Shown here one piece after another: positions 1-10,701 of a stretch of DNA of 64,000 bases (positions within the stretch are counted from its first letter, which is position 1; each line of letters opens with the position of its first letter). The position numbers and the translations under genes are program-made. A model generated the notes under the pieces. It was not told the DNA's origin and ran no database searches. It was given only the letters and a program-made list of their open reading frames with translations. This DNA comes from Beroe forskalii (lineage: Eukaryota; Ctenophora; Nuda; Beroida; Beroidae): assembly GCA_011033025.1 (NCBI GenBank), contig WFMF01000196.1, positions 186,001-250,000 on the forward strand. Direction: 5' to 3'.

Positions 1-860
1 AGGTGAAGGTCCAAATTATCATTTATCAAGGATTTGTCCCAGGATCATGGAAGTGTCCCTAGATACCTGGATCAAGGAGTTTGTCCCAAAACTAAGGAGT
101 TTGTCCCAGAATCAGGGAGTGTCTCAGGATCGAGAAAAATGTCCCAGGATCAAGGAATTTATCCAATGATCAAGGAGAGTGTCCCAAGATGAAGGGGTTC
201 GTCCTAGGATCAAGGAGAAGGCCCCAGGGTCTAGGAATTTGTCCCAGCATCAACAAGGGTGTACCTTGACCAAGGAAAGTGTCGCAGGATTCAGCAGATC
301 AGGAGTTTGTCCCAGGATGAAGGAGAGTGTCGCATGAGTCAGGAGAGTGTCCCAAGATCAAGGGAGCTGTCCCAGGATCAAGGAGAGTGCCAAAGATCAA
401 GGGGTATGCTCCAGGATCAAGGAGTTTGTCCCAGGACCAAGGGGTTTGTTCCACGATCAAGGAGAGTGTTGCAGGATTCAGGAGAGTGCCCCAAGATCAA
501 GAGGTTTGTCCCAAGTTGAAGGAGAGTGCCCCAAGATCAAGGGGTTCGCCCCAAGGTCAAGGGGAGTGCCCAAGATCAAGGAGTTAATCCCAGAATTAAG
601 GAGCTTGTCCCAAAATCAAGGAGTTTGTCCAAGAATCAAGCTGAGTGCCTCCAGATCAAGGAAAATTTGCCACAATCAAGGAGAGTGCCCCAGGATCAAG
701 GAGATCGTACCAGGATCAAGGAGTTTGTCCCAGCTTCCCAGTATCAATGGGTGTGCCCCAGGATCAAGGGGTGCACCCCAGGATCAAGGGATAAGTCCTA
801 GGATCAAAGTGTGTCCTTGGATGAAGAACTAAAGAAGTTTATTGTGGGATCAAGGGGTTT
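1..860. repeat. 20-bp minisatellite
   Basis: Diverged tandem array with a unit close to AAGGAGTTTGTCCCAGGATC and a variant AAGGAGAGTGCCCCAAGATC. The period is about 20 bp, sometimes 17-21. The array runs off the left edge of the window. Stop codons are rare in the unit, so several overlapping open frames of 86-161 codons appear. They have no splice, start or domain support and I treat them as by-products of the repeat. Confidence 0.9.
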
Positions 861-1636
861 GTCCATTTTCGTAAAAAAATGTTCAAAAATTTAAAAAACC
901 CTTGCTGTAGCCCAAAAAAATAATGAATAAAAAATACAGGCCCGCACTACTTTTCCGATTCTTGGGCTAGGTTTTGTTTTCCTTGTTTGTTTGGGCATCA
1001 TCCCCACCCGTCAAAATAGCCGTTGACTTTTGAGCATAAAACAATGCGCACAGGCTTCATGTAAGTAGCCGTTTTCTAATGTAATCATTATTATAAAGGA
1101 TTAAGGCAGTTGAAGCACCGTGCTTAGTGCAACCCAAACGTCGGCTAAAAACGGAGTTGAAATCCCGCGATTTTTTGCAGGGTAGTAGAAAAATAAATTC
1201 CCTCTAGAGAAGCATTATTTTTATTTGAATTTAGGCTTTAGATTTTCCGTAATTAATGCTCAAAGTTGGGAAAGGAATTGCGAAAAACTAGATTTAGTTG
1301 AAGGTTTGATTCACCAGTTGCGCGCGTCGTTATGGTGATGGGTGATTCCGCGAAAAAACTGCATGTGCATTTTAACGAAGAATCTGCCATTTCGTTACTG
1401 TGTACTTTGGAAACGTTTCAACTGTTTTAAGTCATGATTTACGTTTTCAATGGAATTTTCGAATTTGGTTAAAAGTTTACGACAGAAGAATATCATCTCT
1501 AATCTCTTTGTTGGAGACTTGAACATTTTGATCCATTGTAATCAGCGATAATTCTTTTGTATCAAGTTATTTGTAGTTTCGATAGTTATATGCGAGGATT
1601 CGACAGAACTGAAGGAGGAAATTATTATTACTCAAG
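861..1636. other. Non-coding stretch with one repeat terminus
   Basis: No convincing coding sequence. At about 938-1005 there is an inverted copy of a dispersed motif (ACTTTTCCGATTCTTGGGCT, then GGGCATCATCCCCACCC) that also occurs at 37,440 and 39,241, so a fragment of that element family sits here. The rest is AT-rich and unremarkable. Confidence 0.5.
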
Positions 1637-3470
1637 TTAGAAGTGGGTTTTAAACAGATGAAAATTTGTAAAAATTTGATTTAAATGAGGTTGAATTCAT
1701 ATTTGTTGCCCATCTTTTCTCCGAATCTGAACTTTGGATTATTTATTTATTTAAAATCACAAATAGTATACACAACAAATTATACATTGTCATTTGCCCT
1801 ATATAAAATCATTCATGAAACATGAGGATGCCCCAACCAAAAGATTTGAATAATCATAGTTGAATAAAACATAAACATAGTAAAGCCTAACTTGTTGCAT
1901 ATGCTATGAGTGGGGCGCATGCAGAGTAGTCGAGACTACTCTATGCTGCACAATTACGCCCTCGAAAATCTTAAATCACACAATTGGCTGATTACATAGT
2001 TGGTAAAATTGCAAATATAATAAAATAATAATGATGACAAATATAATAAAATAATAATGATGAATTGCTTTTATTACTCTGAGTGATATAAAACTCTGAA
2101 ATATTGAAAAGATGTATGGAATGTGATGTGGGTGGTGAGCCTGATCCTGGTGGTCCCTATCATGAACAAAATATGCATCCCTTTTGAACCTTTTCCTCGT
2201 CTCCCTGTCCCTTACCAATCCTTCTGTCCCTTGCCTGTGTACCTTTCGCCTTTTATTATGCATGTCATAGGAAAACACTGGCAACAAATCGATGTTCTCT
2301 CATTATTCATGTTTACCAAAATTAGTCAAATTCACTGTCCGCCTTCATCCAGAGATATTCCTTTAGTTTAGTCTTAAAGGCTGTTAAGCAATTTTCAGAT
2401 CTTATATTCAATGGAACTTCATTCAACGTAGATGTGTACGGGTAGAAAAATGAGTTTTTGAAACGTCTATTCTAGGTTTTATAGAACATTCTAATTGGAG
2501 TTCATCAGATGATGACATACCCTAGTATATCGAGTTAATTTTGGGTCGGGGAGGTGCTTCTTCCTAAGATAACCAGGGATACTTGAAAATGGGCTTGGAT
2601 GATTGAACATCTTATAGAACAAGACCAAGTCATTATAATCAAACTTGTACTTCATCGGCAGGACATCTAGATTCTTCAATTTTAGGTGGTATTCTGATTT
2701 AGTGTAACTGCAGAAATCTTCACTGAAAACCCACTTAATGGCTCTTTTCTGCATGGCTTCAAACTTATCAATGTTTGTTTTGTGCACTGGCCTCCAGATT
2801 TGTGAACAATGCTCAAACTGTGACCGAATTATGGCTAAAAATATAATTTTACGTTGATTGGTGTTTCTATTGAAGGAGCAATTTCTTCGCAGAAGGCCAA
2901 TTTTAGAAAACCAAAAACCATTGTTCTTGAGTTTTTTTTATTTTTTTTTATTTACTGTTGTGTCCTCGACATTAATTTATAATCGCAAAATCTGCAAAAT
3001 TTTTTGATTCATATGCAAACCCTATGTAGATATTTCGTAATTTCGTTACGTTGCACCCCTCCCCCAGCAACAAAAAATTGCATCTATGACTTCGTTCAAT
3101 TTATTGTACGTCCAACTTACTATACGTCCAATTAAAGTTAGGAGTGGGTTATAAACAGATGAAAATGCAGACAATTTTGATTTCAATGAGCTTGGATTCA
3201 TATTTGTAGCCCATCTCATCTCCGAATCTGAACTTTGGATTAGAAAACCATTGTTCTTAAAATCTTGAGTCCTTATTTAATGTTATGTGTCCTTCGACAT
3301 TAATTTAAAATCACAAAATCTGCAATACTTTTTGATTCATACCTATTCAAATCCTATGAAAATATTTCGTAATTTCGTTACGTTGCACCCCTACCCCAAG
3401 TAACAAAAAATTGAATCTATGACTTCGTTCAATTTATTGTACATCCAACTTACTATACGTCCAATTAAAG
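1637..3470. repeat. Duplicated ~330-bp segment, first copy split by a LINE
   Basis: A segment of about 330 bp is present twice as a direct repeat. The intact copy spans 3138-3470. The other is broken into 1637-1740 and about 2906-3135, with LINE sequence between. Shared landmarks include TCTCCGAATCTGAACTTTGG, TTTCGTAATTTCGTTACGTT and the ending ACTATACGTCCAATTAAAG. The copies differ by point changes and small indels. The intact copy works as an empty-site control for the LINE insertion. Confidence 0.85.
1741..2905 (-). mobile_element. 5'-truncated non-LTR retrotransposon (LINE), reverse transcriptase C-terminal part
   Basis: On the minus strand, 2905 to about 2315 encodes the tail of a LINE ORF2: an LLRRNCSFNRNT segment, then QFEHCSQIWRPVHKTNIDKF and FEAMQKRAIKWVF, and finally FKTKLKEYLWMKADSEFD. 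This layout is typical of the region downstream of the palm domain in Jockey/CR1-like elements. A frameshift near 2495 separates the last part, so the copy is dead. The 3' untranslated region contains a stem-loop at about 1917-1952 (GCAGAGTAGT and ACTACTCTATGC arms) and ends in an AAAT-type tail near 1741. Its ends are defined by the intact paralogous segment at 3138-3470. Any target duplication is very short (about TAA). Confidence 0.85.
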
Positions 3471-3603
3471 AGAAAACCCAACGGGTTTTCTCGTAATCAA
3501 TATATTCCTCATCTCCTGTATTATCAGTCCTGTCACTTAAATGATCCCCTTTACTCCATGCATGTTTCCAGAATTCTGACCTATTTTACCTGTGATTTGA
3601 TTT

Positions 3604-3945
3604 GTGGGTCAGTGGTTTAGCGGTGTAGTGGTATCGATTTGGGCACAGGATCTAAAGATCATGAGTTGAAATCCCGGCCAGCACCACTGAGCTAAGGGTG
3701 AGAGATTTATTTTGAGCCTATGCAGCCCTACGGTTCACTCAGCCGAGCGTACAGGAGTACAGGAAACTGTGTGGGAGCCGGGAGGGGTAAATAAGGAGCT
3801 GCCCATTGCAGCGAAGTCTCGGGCAAATAAAGTATGGATTACACTTCCTTGACCGTCACTGGTTTGTTTCCTTTGATTCCTGTCATTGGCTGTACAGCTG
3901 CTGTTGGAATAGAATTAGAAGTAAAAACCTTTAAAAAAGTGATGG
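3604..3945 (+). mobile_element. tRNA-derived SINE, copy 1
   Basis: The head looks like a tRNA gene with an internal RNA polymerase III promoter: an A-box-like TAGCGGTGTAGTGG near 3619 and a B-box-like GAGTTGAAATCCC near 3664. The body (ACAGGAAACTGTGTGGGA, GAGCTGCCCATTGCAGCGAA) is shared with the copy at 7041-7285. The similarity continues past TGTCATTGGCTGTAC to GAAGTAAAAACC, so the element has a long 3' region. The open frame at 3834-4103 is a by-product of the element. Confidence 0.75.
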
Positions 3946-4039
3946 CCTGGCTCATGCAAACATCAATTAGCAAATTAGGCTTTTTATTAGCTCTATTGGA
4001 TAATGAAGGATTCAAAATTGAATCAACCTCGCAGACAAA

Positions 4040-4460
4040 AGCCATTCAAAAGGGTCAAAAAGCGTCAAAACGCGACCAAAAGTGTCAAAAGCGCCAGAAA
4101 TGAGTTCAAAAATGTGTAAAAACGCGACAAATGGCGCCCAAAAGTGTCGAAGTATGCGATAAAATGTGCCAAAAAAGCGTCAAAATGCGCCAAAAAGCGT
4201 CAAAATGCGCCAAAAAAAGACGTCAAAATGCACCAAAAACCGTTAAAATGCGACAAAAGGGTCAAAACGCGACAAAACACGTCAAAAGAGTACCCAAAAT
4301 TGCGTCAAAACGCGACAAAGCGCGTCAAAACTGTCCAAAAAATGCGACAAATTGTGCCAGACTATGTCAGAATGGTGTCAAATACAAAAAGTGTCGAAAC
4401 GCGACAAAAAGTGACAAAAAGCGCCTAGAATGTGTCAAAACATGCAAGAAAAATGACAAA
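4040..4460. repeat. Short-period AAAA-rich minisatellite
   Basis: Tandem variants of GCGTCAAAACGCGACAAAA and AAAATGCGCCAAAAAGCGTC, period about 13-14 bp. Open frames across it encode lysine/glutamine-rich repeats and are not credible genes. Confidence 0.85.
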
Positions 4461-4520
4461 CTGAAAATGTCGCCGTCCCCCTAGAAATGGGGGGTGTTAG
4501 AAGAAGAACACTGAACTCAC

Positions 4521-6448
4521 ATGGTAAGGGTCGCCAGATCGTGAACACCGTTTTGGTGAAGAATGGGCGTGAGGTGGGACAGTCCATGTTCTACCAGCCA
4601 CTCACTCAAACTCTGATCACTGTCCACTGAGGGGGAAACATTAAAATTAGGCTTTTACTGGCGATTGAAGAAGTAAAAACAACGTGGCATTAGCCAACAG
4701 GACACAGAACTCTTCTGTGATTGTAAACTTACCCTGTGCCTCAAAAAACTGGACATGTTTGTCTGAATTGGTAGGATGTGGTCTTATTTTATGTTCATAA
4801 CCCAACGGTAGAGATTTGTGCAAGAATTCTGTCTTATCTTCATTGATTACCACAGTATTATTGATAGGAAATTCTGCTTTAATTGGATCAGAACAAGCTT
4901 GTTCCAAATCAACCATTGGGGTCTCAGATTGGTTTGAATCTGTCGATTTCAAATCCCTGATTTGAGAAGCAAGCAAGATCACAATGTTAGTAATTTCAAT
5001 TTGGAACTTTGTTCTTGGTGATAGATTATTGATCATCCGACTGAGGACGTTCCACGTTTTACTAATTGAAGTAAAGTGTAGATTGGCATCAATTTTTGGT
5101 CCGTTTTTGACCAAGGAGTGGTTTTCATCATGGCAAGATTGCTGGTTTCCAATACATACACAGCAAAAGGAGGCCATAAAGATATCAGAGCTGATGATAT
5201 CAAATATTGAGTTAATACAGGAGGGTACAGACAATCTAAAATTGGTAACAGTACTTCATTATGGAACTATAATTTGATGCTAGATGAAAATATGAAAATA
5301 CTGAAAAACACAACAGCACAATATGAACTAAATATAAGTCAATCAATAACAAGTGATTAAGTATGGCTTTCCAGTGCAGAATTTATGACAAAAACAGAAG
5401 CTATAATCAATATACCAACTCTGGAGTGGACCTGGAATTCTAAGGATTCCACTTTTAAAATAAAGTCCAAGTTTGCAATTAAAGCAAAGCAAGGGGTCTT
5501 TCTTCATACTTTCATAATATCAATGAAGTTTGAGATCCAAAAATAACTCAACAAGAATAAACATATTTAAAAAGCCTTCTGCATGAGCTTATCCCAAGAA
5601 AACTTGATAACTTAGTATAATACTGAATAAAGTATCTGAAAAGTATTGAAAGCTATTGTAGACAAACTAACCTGAGGCAGTGTCAAGGGAGTCCATAGAA
5701 AGGTGCTTTTCCAGATGAGCCATCATTTTAGCTGTAGATGATATAATAGTTACTTATCAAGGGACGATAATTTATGTATGAAAGACATCCTAGATGATTA
5801 TTGGTAAGGGCCTGATTATTATGTAGTGAACATGATGCAAAGTTTTTACAAACATGTGCTACTACCCTCATTAATTTTATTAATGTGCAGTGTAAAAGGT
5901 CACAATAAACCCGGATCCATCCCCCTTCTCTACTTCTCTTCACTAAGTGTGTTGCTTAATTTCTTGATGCTTTGATTAATAACAAAGACCAAAGAGCAAG
6001 TTTCAGTTTCATTCAGGCAGGTGGTCACTGCACTTGACAGTGCTATGCCCTGGTACCAGGGGGTGAAAGCTGGGGGCCTACCACGTAAAAAGCTCTCGCA
6101 ATTTAAACACCCCAAAAGCTGAGGTAGGTATTGGACTGAAGATGGCTGCACACCACTCATCTTGGTGTGACTCACTTAGATCCTAACCCATATGTGTGTA
6201 GACCACTCGATTGAAAAAGGCCTCAATAAAGATGCGCGAAATTGTGTGCTTTTGATGGAATTTATATAGAAAGTTGAATCGCGCAGAGGAAATCTGATCG
6301 CCTTGATGGAGGCCTCTGTCAATCGAGCGGTCTGCACACATATGCGTACTGCTCTCCACATTGCATTACCTAAAGGGATCATGTTGGTGTTCAAGTATGG
6401 AGTTGGAGAAAAGTCTTGCAGATTGATGTCTTGAAGAAAGCACTCATC
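4521..6448 (-). CDS. SAM-domain protein gene (partial)
   Basis: Minus-strand exons, downstream to upstream: 4521-4626, 4733 to about 5235, about 5687-5737 and 6370-6448. The 4521-4626 exon, flanked by CCCCTCAG and GTGAGT, encodes a SAM start: SLSEWLVEHGLSHLTPIL followed by HQNGVHDLATLT. It joins in frame to the 4733 donor (CAGG then GTAAGT). The 4733 exon has no domain I recognise and ends GYEHKIRPHPTNSDKHVQFF-EAQ. The two small upstream exons (FLQDINLQDFSPTPYL; MAHLEKHLSMDSLDTAS) join each other in phase, but I could not find an in-phase acceptor between them and the 4733 exon, so an exon is missing or the join is wrong. The second half of the SAM fold is not visible below 4500. SAM domains mediate protein-protein oligomerisation. 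The specific family is unknown. Confidence 0.55.
6189..6344. mobile_element. MITE with ~36-bp terminal inverted repeats
   Basis: The left end begins CATATGTGTGTAGACCACTC. The inverted right end reads CATATGTGTGCAGACCGCTC, and the match continues to GGCCTC with few mismatches. The interior is about 85 bp and non-coding. Distant relatives with CATATGGATCGAT ends lie at about 13,797 and 20,262. Confidence 0.75.
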
Positions 6449-7040
6449 CTTAAAATATCATAATCCTACTGTCAAAAATATAAAAGCAAAAATATATAAG
6501 CAAATGTTATAGTTTCTGATCACGTGGCACCATATAAATACATGGACATACTGTTGAATCAGTATCACACACATGCAAATGGCAGCTTTGTGGAAATTTC
6601 AGACACTGATCTGTCTGATCTCAGAGGTGGCAACATCTCTTTAAACATCAATTCCAATCATCTGATCAGTGTAATTGTTATCAAACACCGAGATGATCAA
6701 TTGAGAGGGTGGAATTGCCAAGGCAGGAGTATCACAATGGAATGCATGAAGATCTGGTAAAATGCAGAATACCAAAACTTTCAATTTGAAATTTGAGACT
6801 GGGTTATCCCTTTTTGATAATGATGGCCAATGGCCAGTTGTTTACCCAAGAAGCTGAGGGGAGGTCAGAGGACTGCTACCTTGCACTGGAATTCAACCTA
6901 ATCATGATAGTAGCTCAGACTAAATGTGGGTTTGATTTCACATTGAGAATTCCATGTTTCACTGCAATAATAAATTAATCAAAGACAGAAATTTTTACAG
7001 AAGATCAGGCGAAATTTTCTACTTAAGCCTTCTACTACAT
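6449..7040. other. No gene seen
   Basis: AT-rich intergenic or intronic DNA upstream of the SAM-gene exons. Open frames here are short and have no splice or domain support. Confidence 0.5.
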
Positions 7041-7285
7041 ATACCATTAGTGGTCAGATGGTGTATTTGTATCACTAGTCTGGCCCTTGATTGAAAGATC
7101 CCAGGTTTGGCTCCCTCAGCCAATTCACTCAGCCAAGCATACAGGAAACTGTGTGGGAAAGTTAAATGAGGAGCTGCCCATTGCAGCGAAGTCTCTGACA
7201 AATTAAATGTCACTGGCTTGATTAAACTTGAATCCTTGTCATTGGCTGTACTGCTATTGGGATGGAAGTAAAAACCTTCAAAAAA
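7041..7285 (+). mobile_element. tRNA-derived SINE, copy 2
   Basis: Diverged relative of the element at 3604-3945. The head (AGTGGTCAGATGGTGTA, then GATCCCAGGTTTGGCTCCC) keeps the tRNA-like spacing with a decayed B box. The body ACAGGAAACTGTGTGGGA and GAGCTGCCCATTGCAGCGAA is nearly identical, and the tail TTGTCATTGGCTGTACTGCT matches copy 1. Confidence 0.7.
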
Positions 7286-7864
7286 TACTTAATGCAATAG
7301 TGTAAAAATCTTGCCCAAATTATTGTATTGAATATTACAGTGATGATTATTGCATTGCTTTTCCACTCATTGCACCAGTTGGGCAAGTAAATGCAGTATG
7401 ATAAGTTCATTTATCACATGCTTTCACCAATAAATTTTACTTCTATAAGTCTATACTTTATGAAGGAACAGAAACTTATGAGCAGAATGCAAATAAGAAG
7501 TTCCGTTTGTCATTTATGTGGCATGGCTTTGCTGCGTGATTTAGAAGTTTTTAGGAAAGGTTTTGAAGGTCTGATCACAGTGCAAATCTGTTCATGGTTG
7601 ATGGTGAAACTTGTGAAATTTGAAATCATTAATATTCAAATATTGGGTTCATTTCAAAGCGAGTTTGTCATTCACTGTTATTTATAAAATAATTTTTCCC
7701 ACGTCCAAGTATGTCACCTGAAACTTCTCCAAAGAAGTTCTTAAGACGGAAACTCGCACAGGTGTGTGTACACACTGCATGCTAGACTTCTGGAAAAGCG
7801 TACCGCACGCGATCTGAGCCACACAGGAGTATACATGTTGTCATGTTAGCAACTGAAGAAAAAA
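7286..7864. other. No gene seen
   Basis: Intergenic sequence. A 98-codon open frame at 7391-7687 has no recognisable domain, and I do not support it as a gene. Confidence 0.45.
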
Positions 7865-8865
7865 AAAATTAAACGCGCGCACTTTTCTGATGAAGAAACG
7901 AGCACACTTCTCCGAAGAAAAAACGAGCGCGCACTTCTCCGAAGAAAAGACGCGCGCGAACCTTTCAGAAGAAAAGACGCGCGAGCACTTTTCAGAAGAA
8001 AAGACACGCGCGCACTTTTCAGAAGAAAAGACGCGCGCGCACTTTTCAGAAGAAAAGACGCGCGCGCACTTCTCCGAAGATGAGACGCGTGCGCTCTTCT
8101 CCGAAGATGAGACGCGTGCGCTCTTCTCCGAAGAAGAGACGCGCGCGCTCTTCTTAGGAGTTAAGCAGAGACACGACGCGCGCGCATTTCTCAGAACACA
8201 GAAGCAGAGACGCGACGCGCGCGCACTTCTCAGAAGCAGAGACGCGCGCATCTCTTCTTCGGCGAAGTGCGCGCGCGTCTCTTCTTCGGAGAAGTGCGCG
8301 CGCGTCTCTTCTTTGAAGAAGAGACGCGCGCACTTCTTCGAAGAAAAGACGCGCGCGCACTTCTCCAAGGAAGAGACGCGCGCGCACTTCTCCGAAGAAG
8401 AGACGCGCGCGCACTTCTCCGAAGAAGAGACGCGCGCGCACTTCTCCGAAGAAGAGACGCGCGCGCACTTCTCCGAAGAAGAGACGCGCGCACTTCTCCG
8501 AAGAAGAGACGCGCGCGCATTTTTTCGAAGAAGAGACGCGCGCGCACTTCTCCGAAGAAAAGACGTGCGCACTCTTCTCCGAAGAAGAGACGCGCGCACA
8601 CTTCTCCGAAGAAGAGACGCGCGCGCACTTCTCCGAAGAAGAGACGCGCGCCTACTTCTCCGAAGAAGAGACGCGCGCGCACTTCTCCGAAGAAGAGACG
8701 CGCGCACTTCTCCGAAGAAGAGACGCGCGCGCACTTCTCCGAAGAAGAGACGCGCGCACTTCAGTCTCCTCCGAAGAAAAGACGCGCGCGAGGATCCCCG
8801 AAGGAAAGACGCGCGCGCACCTCAGCTTCTCCAGTTCTCCGAAGAAGAGACGCGCGCGCACTTTT
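7865..8865. repeat. 27-bp GC-rich satellite (GCGCGC plus CTTCTCCGAAGAAG)
   Basis: About 35 tandem copies of a 27-bp unit, consensus ACGCGCGCGCACTTCTCCGAA then GAAGAG. Each unit combines an alternating purine-pyrimidine GCGCGC run with a near-palindrome CTTCTCCGAAGAAG. 27 is divisible by three and the unit lacks stops, so long frames (up to 326 codons) are open on both strands, encoding Arg/Ala/Ser/Glu-rich repeats. I see no gene signals, so I call it a satellite and not a CDS. Base composition contrasts sharply with the AT-rich flanks. Confidence 0.93.
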
Positions 8866-9084
8866 CTTAATAAGATTTTGTAAGACTGCAGGTTCAGGTC
8901 CAAATTTGACAAAAAAACACGAGCTGCGCATTGCATTACTGAGTTGATATGCAGTGGTAAGTGATTACGTAGTAGGATTGAAGCAATGATTTGCTTTCAT
9001 CTAAATGTTGAACTTTAAGGACCTATGACCGAGTGAGGGTTTGGATTTAATCTCAATTAGAAGCCAAAAGATCTGATTTGTCGG

Positions 9085-9345
9085 AGGTTGTCAGGATACG
9101 TTAGAACGCGGGCTGCAGCTGACACGTCTGGTATGGTAAGAGGGCCAAAATGAGAGGGAATATTATGGCTGCTCATAAAAACCGGGCCCCGCTTTCTTGT
9201 GGCTGTTATGCGGGCGCTGTTGAAGATGCTACACTTTGTTTTTGATATTCTGCAATTATGGATTTACGAATATTGTAATAAAGTTTCAAAGCCCTTAGTG
9301 GTGCCCCTCCGGGGTTTTCAATTCAATTCAATTCTACAAAATTAA
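9085..9345 (+). mobile_element. 3' end of a LINE-like retroelement
   Basis: Contains a polyadenylation-like AATAAAGTTTCAAAGCCC, then a terminal segment CCCTTAGTGGTGCCCCTCC and GGGGTTTT, and ends in tandem CAATT repeats. That is the usual look of a non-LTR 3' terminus with a short-repeat tail. No coding part remains. Confidence 0.5.
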
Positions 9346-10700
9346 CCTACTTTTAAAGTTAATTATTAGATTTCTGCAAGATTTGTAGAATTTAGATGTC
9401 GTAATAAACTCAAAACTTTTTTCCTATACAGATTCAATATCAAATTTGCGTGAAAACTTCCATGAGATAACTTACACCATCAAGACCTGCCCTAAAATTT
9501 ATTAAAATTACCATACTCCGGAAATTAGTCACGAATTCGCAATTTGGTTTGTCAAATCGTAGGGCGTTTACGAGGTAATCTGGTAAACAAATTATTGCAG
9601 ATTGTTGGTCAATAGCTTTCTGTAATTCACGCATTGGTCAAATATGTTGTTGAATGTAATGCCATAATTTGAGCTATTTTCGTGATCAAAATTTCAATTT
9701 CGTGAGGTAATGACTTGAGGGGATAATTAATAATTATTTGAAGGAACGTGACTTTGATGTCCATATAAATTAAGCACCAAATTTATCTGCTTCATTTCTT
9801 GAAGGTGGTTTTTTTGGTTAGACTTCATCTAGCTTTGCTTCGTCGTAAAAATTTAAAAAAAGTTTGTAATCACAAAATTTTTAGTGATCTCGAATTGAAA
9901 TAAGATAAAATGTCTCACCTGATATGGGATGATGGAGTGAAGGTGAAATGTGGAACTGGAAGCCGGCTGTGTTCGGTGAGGATTTGATGGTATGGAACTG
10001 AGGGTGATCTTGGAACCCCTTCCATCCGGACATCCGACAAACGCCTCTTGATGTTAAAACTCATAGCATGAACTAAGGTAAGTGGGTTGTCAGAGGGAGG
10101 GAACATTCTGATATTTTAATTATTAGATTGAATTAGAATTAGGGAGTCTCTGCCCTCTGGGGTTGAGCTAGCAGGAGTTTGCCTCTGGAGACCCGGTGAT
10201 GAAGACACAGCATTGGTGCTGTGACTAGAATCCGGTGACCGCAGAAGAAGAATTAGAACACTGAATTGTGAAGTGGCCAAGTGGATGTAATTGTAAAAAT
10301 GCGATTAAATGAAATTGGGATAATTTCCAGAAATTATATTATTTGACATCATAATTTCACACATAAAATTAAATTCAAACCCAAACACCGTGGGATAAAC
10401 TTATGTAAAAATCTATGATTCATCACACATGGATCATCCATATTTTCGTTCGGGCATGTCTGTAAAAGACAAAATCAGTCATCAAATCAGTTTTTAAATT
10501 TAACTTTAAATCTAGACTGAATCAATGCATCATACCACACTTAACATTATCAACAAAATTAAAACATTTATCATCATTATATATGTCATCATCAAAACAG
10601 TGAAATCAACGTGTAACACAACAAACTTCTTAATAACTCCAAGCAAAAGCAGTTTTTTCCTGAGATAAATATTCCAGTAAAATCTCAGAGTTATTGAGCT
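9346..10700. other. No gene seen
   Basis: AT-rich spacer between the retroelement tail and the 3' end of VPS35. It presumably includes the VPS35 3' untranslated region on the minus strand. Small open frames (9440-9634, 9915-10,106) lack support. Confidence 0.5.
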
Positions 10701-10701
10701 A

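Noticed and set aside
259..832. Overlapping frames of 86-161 codons as a repeat-protein gene
   Set aside because: All follow the 20-bp minisatellite. The unit is not a multiple of three, so the frames are accidental.
3604..3680. Functional tRNA gene
   Set aside because: A and B boxes are present but the cloverleaf is degraded and the sequence continues into a repeated SINE body also found at 7.1 kb.
4131..4484. 117-codon Lys/Gln-rich frame
   Set aside because: Translation of the GCGTCAAAACGCGACAAAA minisatellite.
7841..8947. Long open frames (up to 326 codons) on both strands as Arg-rich genes
   Set aside because: They coincide with a stop-free 27-bp satellite; several frames are open at once and there are no start, splice or domain signals.
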